A stretch of DNA of 64,000 bases from Microbulbifer sp. ALW1 (GTDB taxonomy: Bacteria; Pseudomonadota; Gammaproteobacteria; Pseudomonadales; Cellvibrionaceae): positions 3,776,001 to 3,840,000 of the forward strand of contig NZ_CP047569.1 of assembly GCF_009903625.1 (NCBI RefSeq). The letters are read 5' to 3'. The notes under the pieces were generated by a model. The model did no database searches. It was not told where the DNA came from and saw only the letters and a list, made by a program, of their open reading frames with translations. The position numbers were made by a program, and so were the translations under genes. Below, piece by piece: positions 1 to 10,142 of this stretch (the stretch's first letter is position 1; each line of letters starts with the position of its first letter).

Positions 1-2884
1 TCCCCCAGGGGCGCGCATTGCGGAAATCTTCGTACACATCGCCATCACTGGCCGAGCGCACCACTTCGCCAAACAGGTCCATCATGCCGGCGCTGTCGTT
101 CTTGCTCTGCTGCTCGGCGGATTTCACCGCTTCATCGAGGGCGTTGAACAACACGGCGCGGGAGTAGTCCAGACCGTCAGCACTGGAGGTGTCCGGGCCA
201 ATGCTGTCCAGGGCACCGGAGCGCACCAGGGCTTCCAGCGCACGCTTGTTCACCTTGCGCGGATCGATCCGCGAGCAGAAGTCGAACAGGTCCTTGAAGG
301 GCCCGTTTTTTTCCCGCTCACTGATGATGTTATCGATCGGACCTTCACCCAAGCCTTTAATCGCACCAAGACCGTAGATGATGCGGTTGTCGCCATTCGC
401 GGAGACAGGCACCGAGAACTGGTAGTTACCGAGGTTCACGTCCGGCGGTACCAGGTCGAGCTTCATCGCCCGGCATTCCTCGATAAAGGTCACCACCTTG
501 TCGGTCTTGTCCATGTCCGAAGACATGGTGGCCGCCATAAACTGCGCCGGGTAGTGGGCCTTCAGCCAGGCGGTCTGGTAGGACACCAGGGCGTATGCCG
601 CGGAGTGGGATTTGTTGAAACCATAGCCCGCGAACTTTTCCACCAGGTCGAAGATTTTCATCGCCAGATCGGGATCGACGCCCTCCGACTTGGCGCCCTC
701 CTCGAAGGTACTGCGCTGCTTGGCCATTTCCTCGGGCTTTTTCTTACCCATGGCCCGGCGCAGCATGTCGGCGCCGCCGAGGGTGTAGCCCGCGAGCTCC
801 TGGGCGATCTGCATTACCTGTTCCTGGTAAACAATAACGCCGTAGGTGGGCTCGAGAATCGGTTTCAGCTTTTCGTGCTGGTACTTGGCATCCGGGTAGG
901 CCACCTGGGCGCGGCCGTGTTTCCGGTTGATGAAGTCGTCCACCATGCCCGACTGCAGCGGGCCCGGACGGAACAGGGCCACCAGGGCGATCATGTCCTC
1001 GAGGTTGTCCGGCTGCAGGCGTTTGATCAGGTCCTTCATACCGCGGGATTCCAGCTGGAATACCGCGGTGGTCTCGGCGCGCTTGATCAGCTTGAAGGTT
1101 TCCACATCGTCCAGCGGCAGCGCTTCAATCACCAGCGGCTCTTTGCCCTCCAGTGCGCGCTGCTCATCCACCATCGCCTTGGCCCAGTCAATGATGGTCA
1201 GGGTGCGCAGGCCGAGGAAGTCGAACTTCACCAGACCCGCGTCTTCCACGTCGTTCTTGTCAAACTGGGTGACCAGACCCGCACCGGTTTCGTCACAATA
1301 CAGCGGTGCAAAGTCGGTCAGTTTGGTGGGGGCGATAACCACACCACCCGCGTGCTTACCCACGTTCCGCGCCACGCCTTCCAGCTGCAGCGCCATCTCC
1401 CAGATTTCCTGGCCTTCCTCGTCGTTCTCCAGGAACTCGCGCAGAATATCTTCCTGCTCGAACGCCTTCATCAGGGTCATCCCCGGATCCGGCGGAATCA
1501 TTTTCGAGAGCTTGTCCGCAAGGCCGTAGGACTTACCCTGCACCCGCGCCACATCCCGCACCACCGCCTTCGCGGCCATGGTACCGAAGGTAATAATCTG
1601 GCTCACCGCGTTACGGCCGTAGTTATCGGCCACGTAACTGATTACCCGGTCGCGCTTCTCCATACAGAAGTCAACGTCGAAGTCGGGCATGGATACCCGT
1701 TCCGGGTTCAGGAATCGTTCGAACAGCAGGTCGTACTGCAGCGGATCCAGGTCGGTAATTTTTTGCGAGTAGGCAATCAGCGAGCCCGCACCGGAGCCCC
1801 GCCCCGGTCCTACCGGGATATCGTGATCCTTGGCCCACTGGATAAAGTCCATCACGATCAGGAAGTAGCCCGGGAACCCCATCTGGATAACGATATCCAG
1901 CTCAAAGCGCAGGCGATCCTCGTACTCTTTCTTGCGCGCCTCATAATCCGGCGCGGATTTATCCAGGATAAATTCCAAGCGCTCGTAGAGGCCCTCGAAA
2001 GAAATTTTTTCGAAGAATTCGTTCTCCGTCATTCCCTCGGGGATCGGGAACTGGGGCAGGAAATATTTACCCAACTGAATCGGCGAGGAACAGCGGCGGG
2101 CAATTTCCACCGTGTTTTCCACGGCTTCCGGAAGATCCTTGAACAGCTCCAGCATCTCTTCCGGTGTGCGCAGATACTGTTCGGCAGAATAACGGCGCTC
2201 GCGACGGGGATCATCCAACGCCCGTCCTTCGCGGATACAAACCCGCACCTCGTGCGCGTCAAACTCACTGTCTTCCAGGAAGCGCACATCGTTGGTGGCC
2301 ACCACCGGCAGGTTCAGTTTGCCGGCAAGATTCACCGCCGCGTGCAGGTACTCTTCATCCCCGGGGCGACCGGTACGCTGCAATTCCAGGTAATAACGAT
2401 TCGGGAAAATCCGCTCCCACTCTTGGGCCAGGGTTTCCGCCTGCGCAGTGCGCCCGGCGATCAGTGCCCGCCCGACGTCGCCGTACTTGGCACCGGACAG
2501 CATCAAAACACCTGCCGATGCCTCCTCAATCCAGGACCGCTCGACGAACGCATGACCGTGGTACTGTCCTTCCATCCAGGCGCGGGAAATCAGCTCGGTA
2601 ATATTGCGATAACCCACTTCGTTCATCGCGTAGAGGGTCAGCAGCGTCGGGTGCTCCTCACCCCCTTCCCGCAACCAGAAGTCGGCACCGGTGATCGGCT
2701 TGATGCCCGCGCCCATACACGCGCGGTAAAACTTTACCTGGGCGTAGAAGTTGGTCTGGTCGGTAATGGAGACCGCCGGCATTTCCAGCTCGGCAACGCG
2801 GCCAATTAACGGCTTGATCCGCACCAGGCCGTCAATCAGGGAGTATTCGGAGTGAATTCTTAAATGTACGAAAGGTTGGGTCAT
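1..2884 (-). CDS. dnaE: DNA polymerase III alpha subunit (C-terminus cut by window edge)
   Basis: Catalytic chain of the replicative polymerase. The ATG at 2884 opens a frame starting [16 protein letters not shown], the typical start of the N-terminal PHP domain. About 961 of the usual ~1160 residues are visible; the fingers/C-terminal part lies off the left edge. The palm motif PDFDVDFC falls at residues 400-407, so Asp401 and Asp403 carry the same numbers as two of the three catalytic aspartates of E. coli PolC. The frame is open throughout. Monocistronic as far as can be seen. Confidence 0.97.
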   Translation of the reverse strand, partial: MTQPFVHLRIHSEYSLIDGLVRIKPLIGRVAELEMPAVSITDQTNFYAQVKFYRACMGAGIKPITGADFWLREGGEEHPTLLTLYAMNEVGYRNITELISRAWMEGQYHGHAFVERSWIEEASAGVLMLSGAKYGDVGRALIAGRTAQAETLAQEWERIFPNRYYLELQRTGRPGDEEYLHAAVNLAGKLNLPVVATNDVRFLEDSEFDAHEVRVCIREGRALDDPRRERRYSAEQYLRTPEEMLELFKDLPEAVENTVEIARRCSSPIQLGKYFLPQFPIPEGMTENEFFEKISFEGLYERLEFILDKSAPDYEARKKEYEDRLRFELDIVIQMGFPGYFLIVMDFIQWAKDHDIPVGPGRGSGAGSLIAYSQKITDLDPLQYDLLFERFLNPERVSMPDFDVDFCMEKRDRVISYVADNYGRNAVSQIITFGTMAAKAVVRDVARVQGKSYGLADKLSKMIPPDPGMTLMKAFEQEDILREFLENDEEGQEIWEMALQLEGVARNVGKHAGGVVIAPTKLTDFAPLYCDETGAGLVTQFDKNDVEDAGLVKFDFLGLRTLTIIDWAKAMVDEQRALEGKEPLVIEALPLDDVETFKLIKRAETTAVFQLESRGMKDLIKRLQPDNLEDMIALVALFRPGPLQSGMVDDFINRKHGRAQVAYPDAKYQHEKLKPILEPTYGVIVYQEQVMQIAQELAGYTLGGADMLRRAMGKKKPEEMAKQRSTFEEGAKSEGVDPDLAMKIFDLVEKFAGYGFNKSHSAAYALVSYQTAWLKAHYPAQFMAATMSSDMDKTDKVVTFIEECRAMKLDLVPPDVNLGNYQFSVPVSANGDNRIIYGLGAIKGLGEGPIDNIISEREKNGPFKDLFDFCSRIDPRKVNKRALEALVRSGALDSIGPDTSSADGLDYSRAVLFNALDEAVKSAEQQSKNDSAGMMDLFGEVVRSASDGDVYEDFRNARPWG

Positions 2885-3015
2885 ATTCTGTTCTATTTAA
2901 TTTGGCCCGGAGCTATTTGCAGTTATTTGGATTCGAGTTTTGATCCGGGTACCCAATAATTTCTATCGAAGTAATACGGTCGATACGCAGGTGGAGCACC
3001 GCCACAGAAACAAAT

Positions 3016-3258
3016 TCAGTCGGACCACCAAACCCGCCGCAATTTCACCGCGCGATCCTGGCAATTCTGCAGGACCTGCTTCTTCTCCGCGTTAGACATC
3101 CGCCCCCACTGACTGATCTCAGTCCCGGTGCGAAAGCAGCCCTCGCAAATATCCTCGCGATTCAACGCACACACCGACACACAGGGGGATTTCACAGGGA
3201 ATTCAAAGGCAGGATCGGGTTCCTGATACTTCACCCGACTCCAATCGCTCTCAGTCAT
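3016..3258 (-). CDS. DUF1289 family small cysteine-rich protein
   Basis: An 80-residue protein starting [12 protein letters not shown]. It has the DUF1289 pattern of four cysteines near the middle (SPCVSVC then CEGC) followed by a W..MS..EK segment. A longer frame opens at 3327, but the ATG at 3258 is preferred: it overlaps the end of the upstream carbonic-anhydrase-like gene by 8 bp, as in a translationally coupled pair. The family has no firmly known function; the cysteines suggest metal or iron-sulfur binding (inference). Confidence 0.8.
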   Translation of the reverse strand: MTESDWSRVKYQEPDPAFEFPVKSPCVSVCALNREDICEGCFRTGTEISQWGRMSNAEKKQVLQNCQDRAVKLRRVWWSD

Positions 3259-3802
3259 CGCACTCGCTACCGTTAACACCGTCAACCGGCACCAGCTCTT
3301 CCGAAAACCGCTTGCCATTGGCCACATAGATATCGCTGCTCGCCTTCAGCAGCTCAAAGGTCGATTCGTCCAGCGTTTTCACCACCTTGCCCGGGCTGCC
3401 CAGCACCAGGGAATAGTCCGGGATCTGCGCATTTTCCGTTACCAGCGCATTGGCACCGATGATGCAGCATTTGCCTACTTTGGCTCCGTTCAGCACTACC
3501 GCATTCATGCCCACCAGCGAGTAATCGCCAATCTGGCATCCATGCAGGGTCACCTTGTGCCCCACGGTCACACCGGTGCCCACCGTCAGCGGCAGGCCCG
3601 GATCCGTATGCAGCACCGAGCCGTCCTGGATATTCGACCGCTCACCGATGGTGATCAGGTCGTTGTCGCCCCGGATCACCACGTTGAACCACACAGAGCT
3701 GTGGGACTGCATCAACACATTGCCCACTACCCGGGCGCCCGGCGCCACATAGTGCCCCTCGCCTTCCAGCTGTGGCTGTTTATCGCCCAATCTGTACAGC
3801 AT
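3251..3802 (-). CDS. gamma-class carbonic anhydrase-like hexapeptide-repeat protein (YrdA/PaaY type)
   Basis: A 183-residue left-handed beta-helix protein. Repeating hexapeptides run through the centre, and the histidines expected to bind metal are seen in SVLHTDPG and VGHKVTLHG. Length and motifs match the cytosolic YrdA/PaaY/CaiE group, whose members may be carbonic anhydrases or thioesterases; the substrate cannot be decided from sequence. It overlaps the downstream DUF1289 gene. Confidence 0.88.
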   Translation of the reverse strand: MLYRLGDKQPQLEGEGHYVAPGARVVGNVLMQSHSSVWFNVVIRGDNDLITIGERSNIQDGSVLHTDPGLPLTVGTGVTVGHKVTLHGCQIGDYSLVGMNAVVLNGAKVGKCCIIGANALVTENAQIPDYSLVLGSPGKVVKTLDESTFELLKASSDIYVANGKRFSEELVPVDGVNGSECDD

Positions 3803-3916
3803 TCGGCCTCCGCTCAGGATCTTGGATGGGTGGAAATCAGCCGGGCATTATCCCGCCCAAGGCCCCCGATTGCCACCCCGGATCCCCTGCGAAAATGACC
3901 TGACCGGGCAGACAGA

Positions 3917-4399
3917 TCAGCCGATCAGAGCCCCCTCCAACACCAGCAACCGGGCCTTCATCTCCAGCCCGCCGGCATAACCGGTCAGGGTGCCGTCGGC
4001 GCCGATCACCCGGTGGCAGGGAACCACAATAGACAACGGGTTGGCACCATTGGCACGCGCCACCGCGCGCACTGCTTTCGGGTTGCCAATCGCCTCTGCC
4101 AGCTCCCGGTAACTGCGGGTCTCGCCGTAGGGAATTGCGCACAGGGCCCGCCATACGGACTGCTGGAAAGGCGTTCCCGCCGCGTCCAGGGGCAGATCAA
4201 AGGACTGCCGTTCACCGGCAAAGTAGGCTGCCAACTGATCTGAAGCAGCATCGGTCAGATGGTTGGCACCCCGCTGCCAATCCTCCTTCACCGCCAGTGG
4301 CCGCTTGCCCGCCTGCAGGTCGATCCCCACCAACCCAGTATCGCTCGCCGCGATACCCAGCTCGCCAAAAACACTGGGGTAAATTTCATATCGGATCAT
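3917..4399 (-). CDS. ogt: methylated-DNA--[protein]-cysteine S-methyltransferase
   Basis: Suicide repair protein that removes the methyl group from O6-methylguanine onto its own cysteine. The active-site motif PCHRVIG is present, followed by the usual GYAGG..MKARLL..E end. A longer TTG-initiated frame exists from 4468, but the ATG (MIRYEIYP) at 4399 overlaps the stop of ada-alkA as ATGA, so this start is chosen. It forms a two-gene alkylation-repair operon with that gene. The protein is 160 residues, normal for Ogt. Confidence 0.93.
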   Translation of the reverse strand: MIRYEIYPSVFGELGIAASDTGLVGIDLQAGKRPLAVKEDWQRGANHLTDAASDQLAAYFAGERQSFDLPLDAAGTPFQQSVWRALCAIPYGETRSYRELAEAIGNPKAVRAVARANGANPLSIVVPCHRVIGADGTLTGYAGGLEMKARLLVLEGALIG

Positions 4400-5925
4400 G
4401 TTGACGATCTCTTTTCCGAATTCAATTTGAGCGACTGCCACAGCAGCAGTGCGGCATAGGCCCGCCAAGGGCGCCAGGATTCGGCGCGGGTAAGTGCCTG
4501 CTTGGGTGTCGCCTTGCGCTCGCTATCGCCGAGGGCGATCAGAATCCCCAGGTCCGATGCGGGAAAGGCGTCGGGCATCGAGAGGCCCCGCATCGCGGTG
4601 TAATGGGCGGTCCAGTCACCGATGCCCGGCAGCGCCGTCATCTGAGCACAGAACCTTTCCAGATCCGGCTCATCGAAATCGACCTCACCGGTCAGGGTTG
4701 CAGCGACCAGGGTTCGCAATGTCTGCGCGCGGGTGCGGGTCACACCGATATCAGAGAAATCGGCATCGCGGAGCTGTTCTGCGGTGGGAAACAGCAGCAA
4801 TTGTCCTTCCGGTCCGGGGAAGTAGTCGCCATACCGGCTGGCCACACGCCCGGCAATGGTGGTGGCCGCCGCAACCGAAATCTGCTGGCCGAGAATGGCA
4901 CGCAGCGTGTATTCGAAAGGATCCCAGGCCCCCGGCAGGCGCACGCCGGGGCTTTTTTCCAGAACGCTTTTCAGCAATGGATCCATCTGCAGGTGCCCGC
5001 GAATTTCATCGCTGTCGGCATCCAGGTCAAACAATCGCCGCAGCTTTTCCCGCAGTGGATAGAGCACCGCTCCGCACCCCTCGCCAAATACCCGGACGCG
5101 CAAGCGTCCCTTGTCCGGCTCGTGGGCCACCCGCAAAAAACCGCGCTGACCTAGCAGCTGGAAACTGCGCTGGTACTCGCCCTGCTCCGGATCATCCGCG
5201 GCAATCACCTGTTCCACCCCCGATAGGGTACGCGCCGCAAAAAATGCCAGTAATGCGGGCCAATCAAACGGGGGGCGATAGCTCAGGTACATGGTCACCT
5301 GGGCCGGGCTACCCGCCTGCCGATTTTGGCTGCGCTTTTCAGGGTGCTCTTCCCGACGTACATCCGAGGGCGTGCGCCGATAGATCTCGCGGAAAACACC
5401 ATTGAAGCGGCGCAGGCTATTGAACCCCGCAGCAAAGGCGATATCACCAATGGGCAGGCTGGTATCCCGCAGCAGGCTGAACGCAAACAGGGCGCGCTCG
5501 GTTTGCCACACCTGCAGCGGACTGAGACCAATGTGTTCGGCAAAGAGTTTGCGCAGGTAGCGGCTGCTAATACCCAAACGATCGGCCAGCTGCTCTATGG
5601 ACTGAGCCTCCCGTTCCCGCCGCATCAAGTTCAGGGCGCGCTGCACCGTGGTCGACACCAGCCCCCAGGCAGGGCTGCCAGGAGCCGCATCCGGGCGGCA
5701 GCGCAAACAGGGCCGGTAACCCGCGGCAGCGGCTTCCGCTGCAGTGGCGAAGTACTCCACGTTCTTTTCCAGCGGCGCGCGCGCAGGACAGATGGGACGG
5801 CAGAAAATACCCGTGGTCTTCACCGCGGTATAGAAGCGGCCATCGAATCGCTTGTCGCGGGCGAGCCGGGCGGTGTGGCAAAGTTCAGGGTCCGGTTGCA
5901 CAGTCAGTTCACTGGTTGAATTCAT
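4396..5925 (-). CDS. alkA: Ada-type regulator fused to AlkA DNA-3-methyladenine glycosylase II
   Basis: A 509-residue fusion. Residues ~10-80 form the Ada zinc domain with four cysteines (FCRPIC and CLRC), where Ada senses methyl-phosphotriesters. Residues ~85-190 are an AraC-type helix-turn-helix (SSRYLRKLF, FNSLRRFNGVFRE). The rest is AlkA: a helix-hairpin-helix LPGIGDWTAHY and the catalytic aspartate in FPASDLG (about Asp458). It probably both senses methylation damage and excises alkylated bases, and is likely autoregulated by its Ada half (inference). The stop overlaps the start of ogt. Confidence 0.92.
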   Translation of the reverse strand: MNSTSELTVQPDPELCHTARLARDKRFDGRFYTAVKTTGIFCRPICPARAPLEKNVEYFATAAEAAAAGYRPCLRCRPDAAPGSPAWGLVSTTVQRALNLMRREREAQSIEQLADRLGISSRYLRKLFAEHIGLSPLQVWQTERALFAFSLLRDTSLPIGDIAFAAGFNSLRRFNGVFREIYRRTPSDVRREEHPEKRSQNRQAGSPAQVTMYLSYRPPFDWPALLAFFAARTLSGVEQVIAADDPEQGEYQRSFQLLGQRGFLRVAHEPDKGRLRVRVFGEGCGAVLYPLREKLRRLFDLDADSDEIRGHLQMDPLLKSVLEKSPGVRLPGAWDPFEYTLRAILGQQISVAAATTIAGRVASRYGDYFPGPEGQLLLFPTAEQLRDADFSDIGVTRTRAQTLRTLVAATLTGEVDFDEPDLERFCAQMTALPGIGDWTAHYTAMRGLSMPDAFPASDLGILIALGDSERKATPKQALTRAESWRPWRAYAALLLWQSLKLNSEKRSST

Positions 5926-6104
5926 GGGTACCAGTTTATGGGGAGGGGATGATTGAGACTAGTCAGATTCGGAACTGACTAGCGGGCAACGATCCTGGCA
6001 GTATTCCGGGCTCCACCCCGGGACAGTGACTGCCACCAGATTCAGCGCCTTTCCCGCCAAAAAACCGGATTGCTTGACACCGATCTGCAATTGCCCCACC
6101 CTAA

Positions 6105-6122
6105 ACCTACCTTTCGGTAGGT
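6105..6122. promoter_or_regulatory. probable TetR operator upstream of tetR
   Basis: A perfect 7-bp inverted repeat, acctacc-tttc-ggtaggt, lies 21 bp before the tetR ATG. TetR-family proteins bind such palindromes next to their own gene. A related copy sits before the RND gene (6859-6876), which supports a shared regulator. A TTGACA at 6074-6079 could be a -35 box, but no well-spaced -10 box is evident. Confidence 0.7.
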
Positions 6123-6143
6123 AGATAACGCATTCGGTGCCCT

Positions 6144-6761
6144 ATGACAAACACGCCAACCTCAAAACTCGACACCCGAGAGCAGCTACTCGACAGCGCG
6201 CAATTGCTGATTCAGCAGGCTTCCTACGACGGCTTCAGTTTCCGCGATCTGGCGGAACAAGTGGGTATCCGCAAGCCGAGTATTTACCATCACTTCCCGT
6301 CCAAAGAGGCACTGGCAGTCGCCATGCTGGAGCGGGCTCGGGAGGGAATTGCGCGCTGGTCGCAGTCGAAGGCGGGGTTGGCACCGGTAAAGCGACTCGA
6401 GGCCTACTGCTTCGATTTCTATCTCGGCTGGCTGGGCGCCGGTACCCGGCTCTGCCCGGCCGGCGCCTTCTCGTCCAGCTGGGGTAGCCTACCGGATAGC
6501 TTGCAGCGGGCGGTCAAAGCGGTCTTTCACGCGCAGCACCAGTTTCTCGAATCGGCGTTTGAAGCCGGGATTGCCGACGGCAGCATCGATAGCCAGCACG
6601 GCTCGGCTTCTGACCTGGCAGAGTGGCTGATAGCCGCGGTGCAGGGCGCGCTGGTTACCGCCCGTATCAACCTGCCATCGGAATCCGGCAGTAAAAAATC
6701 CGCCGAGGCCACCTTTACCCGGATCTGTGAGCAGACACTGGGGTACCTTCGCCAACAGTAG
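6144..6761 (+). CDS. TetR family transcriptional repressor
   Basis: A 205-residue protein. The N-terminal helix-turn-helix reads FSFRDLAEQVGIRKPSIYHH, the standard TetR DNA-binding segment; the C-terminal half is the ligand/dimer domain (GWLGAGTRLCPAGAF is typical of the TetR_C_11-like group). A perfect palindrome lies just upstream and an imperfect copy before the RND-LolA gene, so it probably represses itself and the downstream transport operon in response to an unknown, likely hydrophobic, ligand (inference). Confidence 0.92.
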   Translation: MTNTPTSKLDTREQLLDSAQLLIQQASYDGFSFRDLAEQVGIRKPSIYHHFPSKEALAVAMLERAREGIARWSQSKAGLAPVKRLEAYCFDFYLGWLGAGTRLCPAGAFSSSWGSLPDSLQRAVKAVFHAQHQFLESAFEAGIADGSIDSQHGSASDLAEWLIAAVQGALVTARINLPSESGSKKSAEATFTRICEQTLGYLRQQ

Positions 6762-6823
6762 GGACAAACGACAGGTACAAACAAAAAGGTACAAACAACA
6801 GGCACGAAAACTTGACGCCGCGC

Positions 6824-6848
6824 GCGCAGTAATCACTGCGCTTTTTTT
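6824..6848 (+). terminator. rho-independent terminator after tetR
   Basis: Perfect stem gcgcagt-aatc-actgcgc followed by seven T. It separates tetR transcription from the RND operon, which therefore needs its own promoter near 6850-6890. Confidence 0.85.
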
Positions 6849-6858
6849 CACCCCACGA

Positions 6859-6876
6859 AACTAACGATCGGTAGGT
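6859..6876. promoter_or_regulatory. second TetR operator, upstream of the RND-LolA gene
   Basis: Reads aactaac-gatc-ggtaggt. The right arm equals that of the 6105 operator, the left arm matches at 5 of 7 positions, and the 4-bp spacer is the same length. It ends 23 bp before the ATG of the RND gene, directly after the tetR terminator, the expected place for repression of the operon. Confidence 0.65.
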
Positions 6877-6899
6877 AGGGAATAAACAGAGGAAAGTTA

Positions 6900-9800
6900 A
6901 TGAAAACGGATAATTCAGGGCACGCAGAGACGACCACCAACGCATACCGCTTCTTTTGGGGGCTACTGCGCTGGCGCTGGCTGGTCATAATTGGCTGCTT
7001 TGTGGCAATCGGCCTTGTGGGGCGCTATTTGCCCGCCATGACCAAGGACACAACGCCGGAGGCCTTCGTCCCCAGGGACAGTCCGGCTCTCGCCTATCGC
7101 GACCATGTAGAAACAGTGTTCGGGCTCAAGGACCCGATGGTAATTGCGGTGACCACAAGCGGGGATAACGGCATCTACACCCCGAGCGCCCTGCAATTGG
7201 TAGAGCGCCTCACCCAAGCACTTACCACCATCGAAGGTATCGACCCCGATGGGATTACCAGCCTGGCCACGGAAAAAGATATTCGCGGTGTCCGCGATGG
7301 AATGCTGGTGGAATCATTCTGGGAAGTGCCTCCGCAAACAATGGCGGAGGCTAAGGCCGTCCGGGAGCGGGTGGAAAACTTTCCGCTGATGCTCGGCACC
7401 CTCGCCGCCCGCGATGGCAGCAGCACACTGCTAATTGCAGAAACCCTGCCGGAAGCAAATGACGAGCAGGTGTACCACGCATTGCTCGCATTAGCCGGGC
7501 AGATAACCGCCGAGGGCCAGCAGCAAGGCTGGCTAGGGGATGACCTGCAACTTCACGTCGCCGGCCAGGGTGCGGTATCCGGCTACCTGTCAGCCTACAT
7601 CGCCGCAGATGCCAGCCGGCTGAACCCGATTGCCGCGCTGATTATCACCGCGGTCCTGTTGCTGGCGTTCCGGACGGTTGCCGGCACCCTGCTTCCAAAC
7701 CTGGTGGTATTCGGCACCGTCGCGGTGGGACTTGGCAGCATGGCGGCAGCGGGCGTACCCATGTATGTCATCACCAACTCGCTGCCAGTGATACTGATCG
7801 GAATCGCGGTATGCGATTCAATCCATATCTTTACCCAGTACTACGAGGAGCTGACGAACAATCCGCAGCTTTCCGGGCAACAGGCGGTAGCGCGCGCGAT
7901 GAGTGCCATGTGGCGACCGGTCACCCTGACCACACTCACCACGGTCGCGGGCTTTGTCGGCTTATCGCTGGCAGCATCCCTGCCCCCCATGCAGTCCTAC
8001 GGCATTTTCGCCGCCGTCGGGATTCTCGCCGCCTGGGCCTGGACCCTGCTGTTATTGCCGGCACTGTTGTCGCTGTTCAAGCCGCGAATAAAGACCACCG
8101 TAAAAAACGCAGCAAAAAATGCCCGGGGTGGTATCACCACAGCCATCATGGCGGCATGCGGGGGCATTGTCGCCCGCTACCCGGTGCATATATTACTCTG
8201 CACCGGGCTACTGCTGATGATTGCAATCGGCGGCGCCAGCCGAATCGAATTCAATGACCAGCGCATACACAGCTTTCAGGAGCAGGAGCCCCTGCGTATC
8301 GCCGATGGGATCATCAACCAGCACTTCGACGGCACCTATTATCTGGATGTTGCTATCGAAACAGCGCAGCCAGAGGATCTGTTCCAACCGGACAAACTAC
8401 GCAAAATCGAAGCATTACAAAACTGGATGGAACAGCACGGCGGCCTTCAAAACACCACCTCCATCGTCGACTACATCAAGCAGATGCACCAGGCATTGCA
8501 CGAGGGCAACCCCGCCTACTACGCGATTCCAGATGACTCCGCACTGATTGCCCAGTACTTCCTGCTCTACAGCGCTTCTGGCGAGCCGGATGACTTTGAA
8601 CAGGAGATTGACTACGACTACCGCCAAGCCCATGTACGCGGTCAACTCAAGGCAGACAATTTCCAGGATGTGGAACCCATCGTTCTGGGCCTCAAGCAAT
8701 ATCTCAAAGAAGAGTTCGATGCACCCGGCATCCGCGGCAACACAACCGGCGCCATCGATCTCAGTTACTCCTGGCTAAAACCACTAGCTGGCAACACCGC
8801 CGCTGGTATGGCACTCGCGCTGATACTGGTTCTGGTTTCCTCCACCGTATTTTTTCGCTCACTGATACTCGGGATGATTGCCACCCTGCCCGTGGCCTTC
8901 TCCGTATTGATGGTCTTCGCAATCATGGGCTATGCCGTTATCTGGATCGGCATCGGTACCTCGATGTTTGCGGCCATTGCTATTGGTCTGGGGGTGGACT
9001 TTGCCATTCATACCATCGACCGCCTGCGCACACTGATTCGCGATCAACAGATGGATTACCCAGAGGCGGTAGCCATTCTCTTCCCCAGCACGGGCCGCGC
9101 GCTGCTGTTCAACCTGCTGGCACTGGCCCTGGGCTTCGGTGTACTGATGACGTCCAAGGTGCCGCCACTGCAAGACTTCGGGTTGCTGGTCGCCATTGCG
9201 GTATTCACCAGTTTCGTGATCAGCATGACCAGTATGACAGCGCTGATTGGTGTACTGCGTCCCCGCGCCCTGTTTGGTCAACGGGATGAGCCGGCGTCTA
9301 AGCTGTCGACACCAAAGCTCCAGCAGGGATTCGCGACCATCGGCGTATTGAAAATACTGACCGGGATTACGCTGCTCATTCTCGCCATTACCGCATTCGC
9401 AGACGATCACAATACTGGCCAGAAAATAATGCAAGCTGTGGATGCGCGACCGGAAGGCATTACGCAGCGGGCAAACCTGACCCTTACGCTGACCGACCGC
9501 CGGGGGCGAAAGCGGGTGCAGCAGACCATTGTGCAGCGCAAATACTACGGCGCTGACAAGCGGCAAGTGCTCTATTACCTGGAGCCAACCAACGTGCGCG
9601 ACACCGCCTTCCTCACTTACGATTACGCAGACCCCAACAGCGAGGACGAGCAGTGGCTGTATTTACCCGCGCTGCGTAAGACACGACGAATCTCGGCTTC
9701 GGACCGCGGCGGCTACTTTCTCGGAACCGACCTGACCTACGAGGAAATGAAACGCCAGAACAAAATCTCTCTACAGGACTGGCACTTTACCCGCATCGAA

Positions 9801-10142
9801 GAATCGTTAGTGGATAGCATCAACACCATTGTCGTCGAGGGTACTCCGGTCAGTGAACAAGTGGCCGAGGAACTGGGCTACGGGCGCGCACGCTGGTATG
9901 TAGACCCGACCACCCACACCATTCGCCGCTCGGAAAACTTCGATGTTCAGGGCAACCCGCTGAAAACAGCGATGTTTACCGATGTACGCAAAGTCGACGG
10001 CATCTGGACAGTGCACGAGATCACCGTGGACAACCACAAGACCGGCCACCAGACCCATTTGCTGATCAGTGACGTTGCCTACGATACACCCCTCGACGAT
10101 GAGCGTTTTGAAGAGCGCACTTTGCGCCGGGGCGTACGGTAA
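6900..10142 (+). CDS. RND/MMPL-family permease fused to a LolA-like lipoprotein-sorting domain
   Basis: A 1080-residue protein. Residues 1-~800 are an RND/MMPL permease with two six-helix blocks, each with a large periplasmic loop after its first helix (for example FVPRDSPALAYRDHV; helices near GIAVCDSIHIFTQYYEE and GLGVDFAIHTIDRL). After about residue 815 a hydrophobic stretch (ILTGITLLILAITAFA) leads into a domain with LolA-like features: QWLYLPALRKTRRI and GTDLTYEEM. In relatives these two parts are usually separate genes, the second with a signal peptide; here that signal sequence appears to have become a linker helix. The next gene starts on the stop codon (TAATG). Likely exports or sorts lipids or hydrophobic compounds across the envelope (inference). 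RBS-like aggaaa precedes the ATG. Confidence 0.88.
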   Translation: MKTDNSGHAETTTNAYRFFWGLLRWRWLVIIGCFVAIGLVGRYLPAMTKDTTPEAFVPRDSPALAYRDHVETVFGLKDPMVIAVTTSGDNGIYTPSALQLVERLTQALTTIEGIDPDGITSLATEKDIRGVRDGMLVESFWEVPPQTMAEAKAVRERVENFPLMLGTLAARDGSSTLLIAETLPEANDEQVYHALLALAGQITAEGQQQGWLGDDLQLHVAGQGAVSGYLSAYIAADASRLNPIAALIITAVLLLAFRTVAGTLLPNLVVFGTVAVGLGSMAAAGVPMYVITNSLPVILIGIAVCDSIHIFTQYYEELTNNPQLSGQQAVARAMSAMWRPVTLTTLTTVAGFVGLSLAASLPPMQSYGIFAAVGILAAWAWTLLLLPALLSLFKPRIKTTVKNAAKNARGGITTAIMAACGGIVARYPVHILLCTGLLLMIAIGGASRIEFNDQRIHSFQEQEPLRIADGIINQHFDGTYYLDVAIETAQPEDLFQPDKLRKIEALQNWMEQHGGLQNTTSIVDYIKQMHQALHEGNPAYYAIPDDSALIAQYFLLYSASGEPDDFEQEIDYDYRQAHVRGQLKADNFQDVEPIVLGLKQYLKEEFDAPGIRGNTTGAIDLSYSWLKPLAGNTAAGMALALILVLVSSTVFFRSLILGMIATLPVAFSVLMVFAIMGYAVIWIGIGTSMFAAIAIGLGVDFAIHTIDRLRTLIRDQQMDYPEAVAILFPSTGRALLFNLLALALGFGVLMTSKVPPLQDFGLLVAIAVFTSFVISMTSMTALIGVLRPRALFGQRDEPASKLSTPKLQQGFATIGVLKILTGITLLILAITAFADDHNTGQKIMQAVDARPEGITQRANLTLTLTDRRGRKRVQQTIVQRKYYGADKRQVLYYLEPTNVRDTAFLTYDYADPNSEDEQWLYLPALRKTRRISASDRGGYFLGTDLTYEEMKRQNKISLQDWHFTRIEESLVDSINTIVVEGTPVSEQVAEELGYGRARWYVDPTTHTIRRSENFDVQGNPLKTAMFTDVRKVDGIWTVHEITVDNHKTGHQTHLLISDVAYDTPLDDERFEERTLRRGVR

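Noticed and set aside
554..2809. 751-codon plus-strand frame opposite dnaE
   Set aside because: It is the antisense shadow of a clear dnaE frame with catalytic motifs; its sequence is His/Gln/Arg-rich and shows no domain.
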